Shown: positions 25,081 to 34,307 of the stretch, in pieces
Layout: each line of letters starts with the position of its first letter
Position numbering within the stretch: position 1 is the stretch's first letter
Assembly (NCBI GenBank): GCA_963169045.1
Contig: CAUJDF010000091.1
Coordinates: forward strand, 1-64,000
Length of the DNA stretch: 64,000 nucleotides
Source of the DNA: Myxococcota bacterium
GTDB taxonomy: Bacteria; Myxococcota_A; Bradymonadia; UBA7976; UBA1532
Direction of reading: 5' to 3'
Program-made: the position numbers and the translations under genes
The notes under the pieces: model-generated
The model's database searches: none
What the model was told of the DNA's origin: nothing
Seen by the model: the letters and a program-made list of their open reading frames with translations, nothing else

Positions 25081-27021
25081 CTACTGCGGCGCCGCCCAGC
25101 CGCGCGGCGCCCGCTTCCAGCGCGGCCAGGCGGGGATGAGCAGCCCGCGCCGGCGCTGGTTGTTGATCACGTCCAGCATCTGCTGCGGGTTGCCGTCGCA
25201 CATGGCCACCAGCGTCCGGCGCTCGCTCGGCCGCAGCTCGAGCAGGTCGTCGGCGATGCGCTCCATGGCGTCGTCGGGCAGCGGGCGCAGCGTGCGCGTG
25301 GCCTCGGTGAGCCACGGCGGCGCCGCCAGCCCGGGCGCGGGCGTGGCGCTGCGCGCGGTGACCGCCACCAGGATGGGCAGGCGCGCGTCGCGCACGGCGC
25401 TCACGAGCGCGAGCACGTTGGCGTCGAGCGTCTCGAGGCCGTCCAGCCAGAGCACGAACGGCCGGTGGCGATGGCCGCAGTGCTGCAGGAAGTCGGTCAT
25501 GCGCCGCAGCTCGATCGCCGGCGCCACGACCATCGCGCCCTCGGACTTCGGCGCCAGCCACGCCAGCAGGCGATCGCGCACCTGCGCGTCGGCGCCGCGT
25601 CCCGACAGCCACCAGTCGAGGTGGTCGCGGGCGGCGTCGACCTCGAGGCCCAGCGCGCCGGCCACCGACAGCGCCAGATCCCGCACGCCGTGACCGGTGA
25701 CGTTCAGCGACGGCCAGAAGTGGCGGTGGCCCTCGAGGTGTCCGCCGGCGAGCCACGGCACCAGCGTCTCCTGGACCAGGCGCGACTTGCCGCACCCCGG
25801 CGGCCCGGTCATCACCAGCACGGCGGGTTGCGGTGTGCGGATCCAGCGCGAGAGGCTCTCGAGCAGCCGCTCGAGCAGCGCCTCGCGCCCGTGCAGCCGC
25901 GCGGGCCGCAGCGGCGGCTCGAGTGGGCGCGCGAGGCGGATGTCGGTGTTGACCGACACGCGCGATCCGCGCCGGCTCAACAGCGCCTCCGCCTCGTCGT
26001 CGGTCATCGTCGTGTCGTGCCGCACGTCCTGGCCCGGCGGCCGCGGCTCCGCCCGTCCCGGGTTGATGACCTCGAGCGGGGCGTCGGCGAGCATCGCCAG
26101 CGCGCGGCGCACCTCGGCCACGTGCTGGAGCCGGTCGTTGATCTCGGGCCGCATCATCTGGTCGAGCACGCTCCACAGCCCGACGGGCGTGGCGAAGCCG
26201 GCGCGCGGCTCGAGCGGGGGGCAGCCGTGGTCGAGCCGGATCATCAGCGACTGCACGGGGCTCGGCGCCCAGAAGGGCAGGCGCCCGCAGATGATCTCGT
26301 AGATCACGATCGCGAACGCGTACAGGTCGGTCCATGGCCCGATGCGCCGGCGCGACCCCGTGGCCTGCTCCGGCGCGGCGTAGTCGACGGTGCCGAGCAG
26401 ATCGTGGGCCGAGGTGCCGCTGCGCGCCTGGTCCTTCAGGCGCGCGACGCCGAAGTCGAGCAGGACCGGCTCGCCGCTCGCGTCGATCAGGATGTTGTCG
26501 GGTTTGATGTCGCGGTGGATGACGCCGCGTGCGTGCGCGTACCCCAGCGTCTCGAGGATGCGGTCGACGACCGGCCCCATCTGGCGCCAGTCGGTCCACT
26601 CGGCGCCGACCTCCTGCATGGGGCGGCCGGCATGCAGCACCATCACGAAGAACAGCCCCACCGTCGGATCGCGGCCGGCGTCGATGATCGGCACGATGCG
26701 CGGGTGGTCGAGGCGCGCCATGGCCTCGATCTCGCGCTGGAACCGCAGCTCGGCGGCCGGCGCGCCGGCGATGCTCGACAGCAGCACCTTCACCGCCACG
26801 GTCTGGCCCGTGAGCTGGTCGTGGGCGCGCCAGACCTCGCCCATGCCGCCCGCGCCGAGCCGGTTGAGCAGCGCGTAGCGACGGGCGATGAGCACGTTCG
26901 GCATGGCCGCCTCGTCGGGCGGCACGGCCATCTCGTGGGTGTCGCGTGTGTCGGTGGGGCCCGGTCGGGGTCCCGCCCGGTTCGGACCGGGACGCGCTCC
27001 ATCGTAGATCAGGCGCGACAT
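25081..27021 (-). CDS. Ser/Thr protein kinase - AAA ATPase fusion
   Basis: 646 residues from the ATG at 27021 (alternative starts at residues 31 and 40 lie nearer the kinase). Kinase domain about 45-310: GAGGMGEVWRA, Lys78, HRDIKPDN (169-176), DFG (189-191) and GTVDYAAPEQ. A linker leads to an ATPase with Walker A GPPGCGKS (406-413) and the Walker B-like VLWLDGLE. Unlike the larger kinase at 35.7 kb it has no TPR tail and ends soon after the ATPase. Probably a signalling kinase whose activity or assembly is controlled by the ATPase. Its neighbours are a convergent pbpC and a divergent Cys-rich lipoprotein. Confidence 0.88.
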   Translation of the reverse strand: MSRLIYDGARPGPNRAGPRPGPTDTRDTHEMAVPPDEAAMPNVLIARRYALLNRLGAGGMGEVWRAHDQLTGQTVAVKVLLSSIAGAPAAELRFQREIEAMARLDHPRIVPIIDAGRDPTVGLFFVMVLHAGRPMQEVGAEWTDWRQMGPVVDRILETLGYAHARGVIHRDIKPDNILIDASGEPVLLDFGVARLKDQARSGTSAHDLLGTVDYAAPEQATGSRRRIGPWTDLYAFAIVIYEIICGRLPFWAPSPVQSLMIRLDHGCPPLEPRAGFATPVGLWSVLDQMMRPEINDRLQHVAEVRRALAMLADAPLEVINPGRAEPRPPGQDVRHDTTMTDDEAEALLSRRGSRVSVNTDIRLARPLEPPLRPARLHGREALLERLLESLSRWIRTPQPAVLVMTGPPGCGKSRLVQETLVPWLAGGHLEGHRHFWPSLNVTGHGVRDLALSVAGALGLEVDAARDHLDWWLSGRGADAQVRDRLLAWLAPKSEGAMVVAPAIELRRMTDFLQHCGHRHRPFVLWLDGLETLDANVLALVSAVRDARLPILVAVTARSATPAPGLAAPPWLTEATRTLRPLPDDAMERIADDLLELRPSERRTLVAMCDGNPQQMLDVINNQRRRGLLIPAWPRWKRAPRGWAAPQ

Positions 27022-27133
27022 CTGCCCATCATATCCCCGGAACCCGGTGGATCGCGCAAGACCCTGCATCGGTGGGGACCCGAGGGCGCGCCGGCGTTGC
27101 CCGGCTCGGCGCGGCGCGGTTATCGTCCGCGCC

Positions 27134-28732
27134 ATGCGCTGCGCGCTGCTCCTCGTCCTCCTGCTGGCCGGCTGCGACGACGCCGCCTCTCCGGGCGCGT
27201 CCGACGCCGGACGCACGCCCGGCGTGCGCGACGCCGCCCGCGCCTTCGGCGACGCCCTGCCGCCGGCGGACGCCGCGCCGCCCTGCGGCTCCCAAGGGTC
27301 GCCGCACGCCGACGGTGGTTGCGCAACGCCACCGGGGCCCGACGCCGCGCCGCCCGACTGCCGCCTGAACAGCGACTGCGCGCCCGGTCTGTATTGCCGG
27401 GAGGGGCGCTGCTCGTTCGACTGCCGCGAGGCGCGCGATTGCCCGCCCGGCGCGCGCTGCGAGAGCGGCCAGTGCCGGTCCGGGCCGGAGTGCGCCGCCG
27501 ACGCCGACTGCGGCGCGCCGGCGCGCGTCTGCGAGGCGGGCGCGTGCGCCGACGGCTGCGCGATCACCGGCTGCGCGGCGGGGACGCGCTGCGACGCCGG
27601 CGGCGGGCGCTGCCGTCCCGAGGACTGCGGCGGCTGCGAGCCCGGCTTCGTGTGCGACCGCGAGGCGGCGCGGTGCGTGGTCGACGACTGCGGCGGGTGC
27701 CCGGCGGGGCGGCGCTGTCGCGGGGGCGAGTGCGTCGTCGAGGACTGCGGCGGCTGCCCCGCCGGCCAGCGCTGCCAGCGCATCACCGGCCAGTGTGTCG
27801 TCGAGGACTGCGGCGGCTGCGTCGTCGGCGAGCGCTGCGATCCGGTCGCCGCGCGCTGCGTCCCCGAGGACTGCGGCGGCTGCCCCGCCGGCCAGCGCTG
27901 CGACGTGGAGCGCGTCCAGTGCGTGCTCGTCGGTCACGGCGCGCTCGGCGATCCGTGCGCCCGCGACGCCGAGTGCGACAGCGGGATCTGCCTGCGCGTG
28001 AGCATCGGCGGGCGCCCCGAGAGCGCCTGCGCCACGCTGTGCTGCAGCGAGACGCAGTGCCCGCAGGGCTTCGGCTGCCTGTACTCGAGCGGCGCGCGCT
28101 ACTGCGTCCCCGGCCGCTTCAACGTCGCCGGCGACGGCTTCACCCGCGACGGCCGCCAGGCCTGCGGCGACAACGCGTGCCGCAGCGGCATGTGCGAGCT
28201 GCGCGAGAACGGCGACCGCTGCCTCGGCGCGTGCTGCACCGACAACGACTGCGTCGCCATCGGCGGCGGGTCCTGCTTCTTCGGTCAGGCCGGCGCGTCG
28301 ATGCGATCCTGGTGCGACCTGCCCGCGTCGATCATCGGCGGCTTCCCGGGCGAGCCGTGCGGCTACGGCTTCGGACCGCAGGAGTGCCAGAGCGGCATCT
28401 GCATCGCCAGCGGCCTCGCCGACCCGCCCGGCTTCTGCGCCGGCACGTGCTGCACGAACGCCGAGTGCGGCGAGCAGGTCTGCGGCCAGGTCGTCGGCTT
28501 CAGCGGCCGCCCCGAGGACGGCATCGCCACCGCCTGCGTGCCGCTGCCGCGCGGGGCCGCCGAAGAGGGCGCCGCCTGCGCCGACGACGCCGAATGCCAG
28601 AGCGGCCACTGCGTCGAGAACGTCTGCGCCGAGCCTTGCTGCTTCGACTTCGACTGCCGCGGCGAGCGCCGCTGCCGGCCGCGCGACAACGGCGAGGGCA
28701 CCCACGTCCGCGTGTGCTGGCTGGAACGCTGA
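27134..28732 (+). CDS. Cys-rich repeat lipoprotein
   Basis: 532 residues from the ATG at 27134. MRCALLLVLLLAGCDD is a textbook lipoprotein signal with Cys14 as anchor and Asp at +2. The mature chain has over 70 Cys in short repeats: five DCGGC(P/E)xG-type units (27.6-27.9 kb), then five longer CC-containing units such as CATLCCSETQCPQGFGC. The Cys pattern indicates many disulfide bonds and export. Similar Cys-rich surface lipoproteins are numerous in myxobacteria; function unknown. No MYXO-CTERM tail is present, unlike the metalloprotease. Divergent from the kinase-ATPase gene. Confidence 0.85.
   Translation: MRCALLLVLLLAGCDDAASPGASDAGRTPGVRDAARAFGDALPPADAAPPCGSQGSPHADGGCATPPGPDAAPPDCRLNSDCAPGLYCREGRCSFDCREARDCPPGARCESGQCRSGPECAADADCGAPARVCEAGACADGCAITGCAAGTRCDAGGGRCRPEDCGGCEPGFVCDREAARCVVDDCGGCPAGRRCRGGECVVEDCGGCPAGQRCQRITGQCVVEDCGGCVVGERCDPVAARCVPEDCGGCPAGQRCDVERVQCVLVGHGALGDPCARDAECDSGICLRVSIGGRPESACATLCCSETQCPQGFGCLYSSGARYCVPGRFNVAGDGFTRDGRQACGDNACRSGMCELRENGDRCLGACCTDNDCVAIGGGSCFFGQAGASMRSWCDLPASIIGGFPGEPCGYGFGPQECQSGICIASGLADPPGFCAGTCCTNAECGEQVCGQVVGFSGRPEDGIATACVPLPRGAAEEGAACADDAECQSGHCVENVCAEPCCFDFDCRGERRCRPRDNGEGTHVRVCWLER
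27617..27930. repeat. Tandem DCGGC coding repeats
   Basis: Five units of about 16-22 residues, each beginning with (E/D)DCGGC and containing a second Cys pair. The DNA units are alike enough to suggest duplication within the lipoprotein gene. Confidence 0.75.
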
Positions 28733-28788
28733 ACGGCGATTCATTTTCGTGATATGGATGCGCGACCCCAACCCGCGGGAGAGCGCCC

Positions 28789-29934
28789 ATGGTCGACTTC
28801 AACCTCACGCAGGACCAGCAGCAGCTGCGCGATCTGGCTCGCAGCTTCGCCGCCGACAAGATCCGCCCGGTCTCGGCCCACCACGACGAGACGGGGGAGT
28901 TCCCGTACGAGGTGCTGAAGGAGGCCTGGAAACTCGGCCTCCTGAACACGCACATCCCCGCGGAGTACGGCGGCCTCGGCCTCGGCACGTTCGAGGGCGT
29001 GCTGCTCGGCGAGGAGCACGCCTGGGGCTGCACCGGCATCTCGACGGCGATGGAGGCCAACACCCTCGCCGAGGCGCCGGTCATCGTCGCCGGCAGCGAC
29101 GCCCAGAAGAAGAAGTACCTGGGCCGCATGATCGACGAGTTCCTGCTCGCCGCCTACGCCGTCACCGAGCCGGGCGCCGGCTCCGACGTGGCCGGCATCC
29201 GCACGACCGCCGAGCGCCGCGGCGACAGGTACGTGATCAACGGCGAGAAGATGTGGATCACGAACGCCGGCAAGGCGAACTGGTTCTTCGTCCTCGCCAA
29301 GACGGACCGCGACGGCGGCCACCGCGGCATGACCGGCTTCATCGTCGACGCCGACAGCCCGGGCATCCAGGTCAGCGAGAAGCTCTGGAACATGGGCCAG
29401 CGCGCCAGCGACACGCGCGGCATCACGTTCACCGACGTCGAGGTCCCCGTCGAGAACCGATTGGGGGAGGAGGGCGAGGGCTTCAAGATCGCCATGAAGG
29501 CGTTCGACAAGACCCGCCCGCTCGTGGCCTCGGGCGCCGTCGGCCTCGCCCGCGCGGCGATGGAGCATGCCATCCGCTATGCCACCGAGCGCCGCACCTT
29601 CGGCCAGCCGATCGGCAACCACCAGGCGATCGCCTTCATGATCGCCGACATGGCCAAGGACATCGAGGCCGCGCGCCTGCTCGTCTGGCAGTCCGCGTGG
29701 AAGATCGACAACCACCAGCGCAACACGCTCGAGGCGGCTTACGCCAAGTGCTTCGCCGCCGACATGGCGCACCGCGTGGCGAGCGACGCCGTCCAGGTCT
29801 TCGGCGGCTATGGCTTCAACACCGAGTACCCGGTCGAGAAGCTCTTGCGCGACTCGAAGATCTTCCAGATCTACGAGGGCACGTCGCAGATCCAGCGCGT
29901 CATCATCTCCCGCACCCTGCTCGGCCAGCGATAG
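28789..29934 (+). CDS. Acyl-CoA dehydrogenase
   Basis: 381 residues, the usual length for a soluble acyl-CoA dehydrogenase of the medium-chain type. Motifs: [16 protein letters not shown] (FAD and substrate binding), [14 protein letters not shown], and [12 protein letters not shown] near the end, where Glu363 is the catalytic base that takes the alpha-proton. [14 protein letters not shown] is also conserved. It oxidises acyl-CoA to trans-2-enoyl-CoA with transfer of electrons to ETF in beta-oxidation. Possible lipid supply partner of the neighbouring membrane-lipid operon; that link is only positional. Confidence 0.92.
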   Translation: MVDFNLTQDQQQLRDLARSFAADKIRPVSAHHDETGEFPYEVLKEAWKLGLLNTHIPAEYGGLGLGTFEGVLLGEEHAWGCTGISTAMEANTLAEAPVIVAGSDAQKKKYLGRMIDEFLLAAYAVTEPGAGSDVAGIRTTAERRGDRYVINGEKMWITNAGKANWFFVLAKTDRDGGHRGMTGFIVDADSPGIQVSEKLWNMGQRASDTRGITFTDVEVPVENRLGEEGEGFKIAMKAFDKTRPLVASGAVGLARAAMEHAIRYATERRTFGQPIGNHQAIAFMIADMAKDIEAARLLVWQSAWKIDNHQRNTLEAAYAKCFAADMAHRVASDAVQVFGGYGFNTEYPVEKLLRDSKIFQIYEGTSQIQRVIISRTLLGQR

Positions 29935-29969
29935 GCCCCGCCGCACGCCCCCCGCCGTCGGAGGTCGCA

Positions 29970-30201
29970 TGAGCAGCGTGGGCATCGACGTCGGCTGGGT
30001 CCTCGGCGTCGCCCTCGGTGACCACTGGGGCCGCAAGGCATGCGCCCCCTCGCCGTGCGCCTCCTGTGGGGTGATCCGGACGACACCGACGAGAAGGTGC
30101 TCAAGACGAAGACGAAGCAGGTGTGGACCTGGCGCGACCATCGCAACAACCGCTGCCGCGCCACCTTCGAGAACGGTCGCCTCGTCACCGATGGCGGAAC
30201 T
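29970..30201 (+). pseudogene. Frameshifted small gene of unknown function
   Basis: GGAGGTCGC lies directly before the ATG at 29970, which opens MSSVGIDVGWVLGVALGDHW. About 20 codons later the sensible reading moves to another frame, beginning at about 30040 with LLWGDPDDTDEKVLKTKTKQ and VTFENGR-like residues (RATFENGRLVTDGG). Together they look like one small protein with a C-terminal 'WGxPD...TKTKxVW' domain. Neither frame has a stop before the convergent PAP2 gene. A sequencing error or a true frameshift could explain it. Confidence 0.35.
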
Positions 30202-31020
30202 TCAGCGGGACACCGCCCCGGCGGCGTCGCGATCCGCCACGGCGCGCCGCGCGCACAGCGCCGCCGACAGCGCGAAGAAGCCACCGCCCGCCAGCACGTC
30301 GACCGCGTAGTGGTAACGCAGGTACAGCGTCGAGACGAACAGACCGAGACACGCCGGCAGCATGACCCGGAAGCGGCGCCGCGCGTGGCGCCGGTCGTGG
30401 TCGAGCATCACCAGCGTGATCAGCACGTGCAGGCTGGGAAACACGTCGTAGAGGGACGTGCCGCGCGAGATCACGGCGTGGTTGAGCGCCGTGGCCCAGC
30501 CTCCGGCGAGGGGCGCCGCGAACGCCTCGGGGTACGCGATGGCGGGGCCGGTGGCGGGGACGAGCAGGTAGCCGCCGAGGCCGAGCGCGAACGCGGTAAA
30601 GAGCGGTACGTACAGGCGCTCGGCGTCCTCGCGGCGGCGCAGCGCCCAGAGCAGGCCGCCGTGCACGTAGGCGTGGTAGCTCAGGTAACAGAGGCTCATC
30701 ACGTCGGTGAGCAGCGGCGTGTGCCAGGTCTGGATGGCGATGGCGGGGCTCTCGCCGAACAGCGCGCGGTCGGCGCGGAGCAGCGCGGCGTCCCACGTCG
30801 GCGTGCCGAGGGCGGGCGTGATCCAGGCGACGGCCTCGTAGAACCAGAGCGTGTAGACGTAGGCGGAGGCGAGCCGCAGGCGTGTGGGCGCGAACCGGCA
30901 GACGAGCGCGTAGACCGCCGTCGCGCCGAGCACGGCGAGGGCCGGCAGGGGGGCGCCGCGCACCGCCAGCGCGAGTGAAGTGAGGCCGCCGAGGGCGAAG
31001 AGGAGGCGCTCGTGGATCAA
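30202..31020 (-). CDS. PAP2-family phosphatase, inositol-phosphoryl-ceramide-synthase-like
   Basis: 272 residues from a TTG start at 31020 that overlaps the desaturase stop (TTGA); there is no ATG in this stretch, and the length fits. A membrane protein with about six helices. The PAP2_3/Aur1-type signature appears as LVPATGPAIAYP, FPSLHVLITL and LRYHYAVDVLAG, which supply the conserved Arg/His residues for phosphoryl transfer. It could dephosphorylate phosphatidate to diacylglycerol or transfer a phosphorylated headgroup. Last gene of the seven-gene lipid operon, four bases overlapping its upstream neighbour. Confidence 0.82.
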   Translation of the reverse strand: MIHERLLFALGGLTSLALAVRGAPLPALAVLGATAVYALVCRFAPTRLRLASAYVYTLWFYEAVAWITPALGTPTWDAALLRADRALFGESPAIAIQTWHTPLLTDVMSLCYLSYHAYVHGGLLWALRRREDAERLYVPLFTAFALGLGGYLLVPATGPAIAYPEAFAAPLAGGWATALNHAVISRGTSLYDVFPSLHVLITLVMLDHDRRHARRRFRVMLPACLGLFVSTLYLRYHYAVDVLAGGGFFALSAALCARRAVADRDAAGAVSR

Positions 31021-31910
31021 CGCGGCGTCACCGTCCCGCGGGGACCGCCGCCGAGCGTCGCGCGCGCGAAGTCGGCCACGAAGCGCAGGTAGGTCGGGAT
31101 GTAGGGCGCCTCGCGGCGCGCGAGGTCGTCGCGCAGCGCCGCGTGCAGGCGCGGCAGGTGGTACCAGGGCACGCCGGGGTAGAGGTGGTGCTCGAGGTGG
31201 AAGTTCTCGTTGCACATGAAGAATCGGGACACGGGCGTGCCGAGGATCGTCCGCGTGCCGCGCACGACGTCGCTCGCGTCGGCGAGCAGCGTGTGCTGGC
31301 TCATGCCACGGACGTTCACCAGCGTGTTGACGATGGCCATCGGCAGCAGCCAGCCGTGCAGCAGCCAGGGCCACGGCACCCACGCGGCGACGGCGGCGAC
31401 GAGCGCGACGAGGGCCGCCACTTCGCCGGCGACGAAGGCGCGGTCGCGACCCGTGCCCTGCCGCCAGCCGAGGACCGGGATGGCCGTGACGTACGCAGGG
31501 TAGCCGAGCAGCAGCCGGCCCCAGTGCATCGCGTAGACCAGCGCGCGGCGGCGCGTGTAGTTCTCGTAGTGGTCCGGATCGCCCTCGGCCCCGAGGTGGG
31601 CGTGGTGCCGCAGGTGGAGCACGCGGTAGGCCGCGAAGTTCTGCAGCACGGGCAGCGCGCACAGGGCGCCGAGCGCGTGGTTGACGGCGCGCCGCCGGGA
31701 GAGCACGCCGTGCACCGCCTCGTGCGTGAAGAGGCTGATGCCGTGCAGCGACGCCGCGGCGACGAGGGAGAGCGGCGCCGCCCAGGGCGAGGCGAGCGCG
31801 ATCGCGCCGGCGGCCGACCCGAGGTACAGCGCGGCGAAGATCCCGAAACGAAAGATGAATCGACGCGGCTCGTGCGCGTGTAGCGCGCGCAGGAGCGCGG
31901 CGTCGATCAC
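31017..31910 (-). CDS. Membrane fatty acid desaturase-like protein
   Basis: 297 residues from a GTG at 31910 that overlaps the preceding stop (GTGA). The three His boxes of the membrane desaturase family are visible: HEAVH (63-67), HLRHHAH (99-105) and, near the end, FHLEHHLYPG. They bind two irons. Four hydrophobic helices surround them. The family introduces double bonds into fatty acyl chains or hydroxylates lipids or carotenoids. In this operon an acyl chain of a membrane lipid is the likely target. Overlaps the PAP2 gene by four bases. Confidence 0.87.
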   Translation of the reverse strand: MIDAALLRALHAHEPRRFIFRFGIFAALYLGSAAGAIALASPWAAPLSLVAAASLHGISLFTHEAVHGVLSRRRAVNHALGALCALPVLQNFAAYRVLHLRHHAHLGAEGDPDHYENYTRRRALVYAMHWGRLLLGYPAYVTAIPVLGWRQGTGRDRAFVAGEVAALVALVAAVAAWVPWPWLLHGWLLPMAIVNTLVNVRGMSQHTLLADASDVVRGTRTILGTPVSRFFMCNENFHLEHHLYPGVPWYHLPRLHAALRDDLARREAPYIPTYLRFVADFARATLGGGPRGTVTPR

Positions 31911-32536
31911 CGGCGGCCCCGCGCTTCGAAGAGGTCGCGATACAGCCGGAGGAAGACGTAGGCGCCAAGCTCCAGGCCGGCGCGGACCTCGGGGCCGCCG
32001 ACCGCGAAGGCGGGCCGGTAGAAACCCTCGGCGTGGGCCGGATCGAGCCGCTCGTGGGTGGCGTAGTGCACGAGCGCGCCGGCGGGCAGCCAGCCGCGCG
32101 CGACGAGGGCCTCGCCGATCTGCGCCGAGAAGCCCGCGAACAGGTCCTCGATCATGCCCAGCATGGCCAGGCCCATCGCCGGCGGCTCGTGCTCGCACAC
32201 GGCGAGCAGCGTCGCGTTGAAGGCCCGCACCTCGGGCCACGGCGCCGCCGGCTCGCACGCGCCGAGGCGACGGAGCAGCTCGCGGAACGTGGCGCCGTGG
32301 GCCGCCGCCGGATCGCCGCGGCCCGCCTCGTCGGCCAGGTTGTCGACGAGCGCTTCGCGCGCGAGCGGCCCGCGCCCGAGCAGCGCCCGCATCGGCCGCG
32401 GGAAGAAGTCGACCGCAAACAGGAACTGCGCCTGCGTCGCGACGAAGTCGTCGTGCCCGAACGTCCCGTCGCGCAGCGCCGCGAAGTACGGGTGGTCGTC
32501 CGCCGACCGCTTCAGGTCAACGACGAGAGCGCGCAT
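31907..32536 (-). CDS. Heme-oxygenase-like diiron oxidase (iron-containing redox enzyme)
   Basis: 209 residues, helical, no signal peptide. It matches the Haem_oxygenas_2/HDO fold: HPYFAALRDGTFGHDDFVATQ at the start, then DEAGRGDPAAAHGATF, MIEDLF and HYATHERLDPAHAEGF. The Glu, His and Asp residues in these segments are the likely ligands of a diiron centre. Known relatives (UndA, BesC, SznF) use O2 to cut or oxidise amino acids and fatty acids. The aminocarboxypropyl group added by the nearby BtaA-like protein is a possible substrate. The ATG at 32536 lies 6 bases after the preceding stop; GTGA overlap with the next gene. Confidence 0.8.
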   Translation of the reverse strand: MRALVVDLKRSADDHPYFAALRDGTFGHDDFVATQAQFLFAVDFFPRPMRALLGRGPLAREALVDNLADEAGRGDPAAAHGATFRELLRRLGACEPAAPWPEVRAFNATLLAVCEHEPPAMGLAMLGMIEDLFAGFSAQIGEALVARGWLPAGALVHYATHERLDPAHAEGFYRPAFAVGGPEVRAGLELGAYVFLRLYRDLFEARGRR

Positions 32537-32542
32537 GCGTCG

Positions 32543-33430
32543 TCAGATCTCCGCCGTGGCGAGGTGCATCCACCGGATGCCCCGCAGGATACCCGGCCAC
32601 GCGAGCGCGTGGATCGTGCAAACGGCGCCGGGCTGCACCCCGCGGGAGGCGAGCCACGCCGTCTGCGGCTCGAGGCGCGCGTCGAGGCCGAAGCACGCGA
32701 TCTCGCCGTCGCGCCACGGCAGATCGCCGCAGCGGCGCAGGTAGGCGCCGAGGGTGGGCGTCCAGCCGCGCGGCCCGCGCGGCAGGTGCACGAGCGGCCA
32801 GGGCGCGCCGGTGGAGACGAGGCGCAGGTCCTTGCGGCCGGCGGTGGAGACGCGGTCCTCGTCCGCTTCGGGGCTGAGATCCGCGCCGGGATCGGCGGGC
32901 GGCGGGGGGCAGGAGGCGGCGTCGAGCGCGCGCAGCGCCGCCGGCGCGACGAAGTACAGCTGGAGCGTCGCGACCGGACGCGTGAGGCGGCCCGGGTGCA
33001 GCCCCTGCAAGCTGCGCGTCACGTCGCCCCTCTCGCCGCGCATCGCCGCGAAGTACGCGAGCCGCCACCGCCGGAAGCGCGGCTCGCGCATCTTCGCGAC
33101 GGCGCCGAGGGCGGCGCGGCGCGCGAGGCCCGTCCCGCGGTGGTCCGGCGCCACCTTCAGATCGCCGAGGTACACGGACGGAACGCGGCGTCCCGCGACA
33201 TCCGCCGTCCGCAGCACGCCGGCGATGGCGCCGACGACCCGCGGCCCGTCGGTGGCGACGAGATAGTGCGCGTCGCCGAGCCCGCGGTGGAACGCGCTGT
33301 AATCGTCGCCGTGGTCGATCGTGAAGGCGTCGTCGTCGAGCGGATAGGGGATGCCGGCCTCGAGCGCGCGCAGGCCGGGGACGAGCGGTCCGAGCGCGGC
33401 GGCCTCGTAGTGGCGCCACTCAGGACGCAC
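32543..33430 (-). CDS. GNAT family acyltransferase
   Basis: 295 residues, longer than a simple GNAT. An N-terminal GNAT domain (about 1-140) has the acetyl-CoA binding loop LGDLKVAPDHRGTGLARRAA and VPSVYLG before it. The C-terminal half (about 150-295) is a second domain of unclear fold, with ALYRLYF-like sequence and a WTPTLGAYLRR segment. No signal peptide. The substrate is unknown; in this operon it may N-acylate the amino group made by the BtaA-like enzyme, analogous to lyso-ornithine lipid synthesis (inference). Starts 11 bases inside the BtaA-like gene. Confidence 0.75.
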   Translation of the reverse strand: MRPEWRHYEAAALGPLVPGLRALEAGIPYPLDDDAFTIDHGDDYSAFHRGLGDAHYLVATDGPRVVGAIAGVLRTADVAGRRVPSVYLGDLKVAPDHRGTGLARRAALGAVAKMREPRFRRWRLAYFAAMRGERGDVTRSLQGLHPGRLTRPVATLQLYFVAPAALRALDAASCPPPPADPGADLSPEADEDRVSTAGRKDLRLVSTGAPWPLVHLPRGPRGWTPTLGAYLRRCGDLPWRDGEIACFGLDARLEPQTAWLASRGVQPGAVCTIHALAWPGILRGIRWMHLATAEI

Positions 33431-34307
33431 GCCGCGCGACCTCGATGCGCTCGTAGAAGAGCGAGCGGTCGCGCGCGAGCAGGTCCGCGCCGAGCGCGTC
33501 GTCGAACGTGAACGCCGGGGCGAAGAAGCGACGCAGATCGCGACGGTTGTTCAGCTGCCGCATCACGACGACCCCGCCCGGCCGCATCGCGCGCGCGAGG
33601 TGGGCTGCCCAACGTCCGACCAGGTCGTCCGCGGACCAGTCGAAGACGTTCGACAGGCTGACGAGCCCGAACCGGTCGAGCGCGGGCACGGCGAGCAGGT
33701 CGCCCAGGAGCCACGCCACGTCGCCGTGGCGGCCGAGGTAGGCCGGCGCCTCGACGTGGCGCTGCAAGAAGACGTGCTGCAGGAAGGGGTTGCGCGACGC
33801 GTCGTCCCGCGCGAGACCGCGCTCGAAGGCGCGTTGGAAATACGCCGGGTAGCTGCCGGGCGCGGCGTGCTGCGTCGCGGCGGGGCCGAACATCGTGTGA
33901 AGCAGCGCGTCGGAGAACGCGAGCGCGAACGCCGTCGGCCAGTAGCGGTGCGCCCGCCAGCGCGCGGCGAGGCCGATCGCGCCGACGAAGAACGCCTCGA
34001 GCTCGTCCTCGGGCGCGACGAACTCAGTGATCACGCCGCGCAGGACGCGGAACAGCCCCTCGAACGCGCCGCGCTGGTTGAGGGCGGCGAGGCGTCCTGC
34101 GTCCGTTTCTTCAGCCTTTTCGCGGCAGTGCGCGATCTGCGCCGGATTGATGTCGAACGCGGTGACGGCGACGTCCGGCCGGCGCCGGGCCAGGGTCAGC
34201 GCGGTGCAGCCGCCGGACGCGACGACGAGCGCCGCGTCGGCGTCGCCGAGCAGGGCCGCCTCGACCTCGGGATCCTCGCGGACGACGGCGAACTGCGGGC
34301 GTGTCAC
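33420..34307 (-). CDS. btaA: BtaA-like SAM:diacylglycerol 3-amino-3-carboxypropyltransferase (DUF3419)
   Basis: 295 residues from a GTG at 34307 that overlaps the preceding stop (GTGA). The DUF3419/BtaA signature: FAVVREDPEVE, then the SAM site ALVVASGGCTALTLA (26-40) and VTAFDINPAQIAH (48-60), and a late SLSNVFDWS. BtaA transfers the aminocarboxypropyl part of S-adenosylmethionine to diacylglycerol, the first step of betaine-lipid (DGTS) synthesis. It is a little shorter than known BtaA proteins, so another acceptor is possible. No BtaB-type N-methyltransferase is visible nearby, which normally finishes DGTS. Confidence 0.8.
   Translation of the reverse strand: MTRPQFAVVREDPEVEAALLGDADAALVVASGGCTALTLARRRPDVAVTAFDINPAQIAHCREKAEETDAGRLAALNQRGAFEGLFRVLRGVITEFVAPEDELEAFFVGAIGLAARWRAHRYWPTAFALAFSDALLHTMFGPAATQHAAPGSYPAYFQRAFERGLARDDASRNPFLQHVFLQRHVEAPAYLGRHGDVAWLLGDLLAVPALDRFGLVSLSNVFDWSADDLVGRWAAHLARAMRPGGVVVMRQLNNRRDLRRFFAPAFTFDDALGADLLARDRSLFYERIEVARRAS

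Noticed and set aside
30040-30978. A 312-codon plus-strand reading frame over the PAP2 gene
   Set aside because: After about 50 codons it becomes Arg/Glu-rich shadow sequence opposite the PAP2 helices; only the first part is listed as a possible frameshifted gene.
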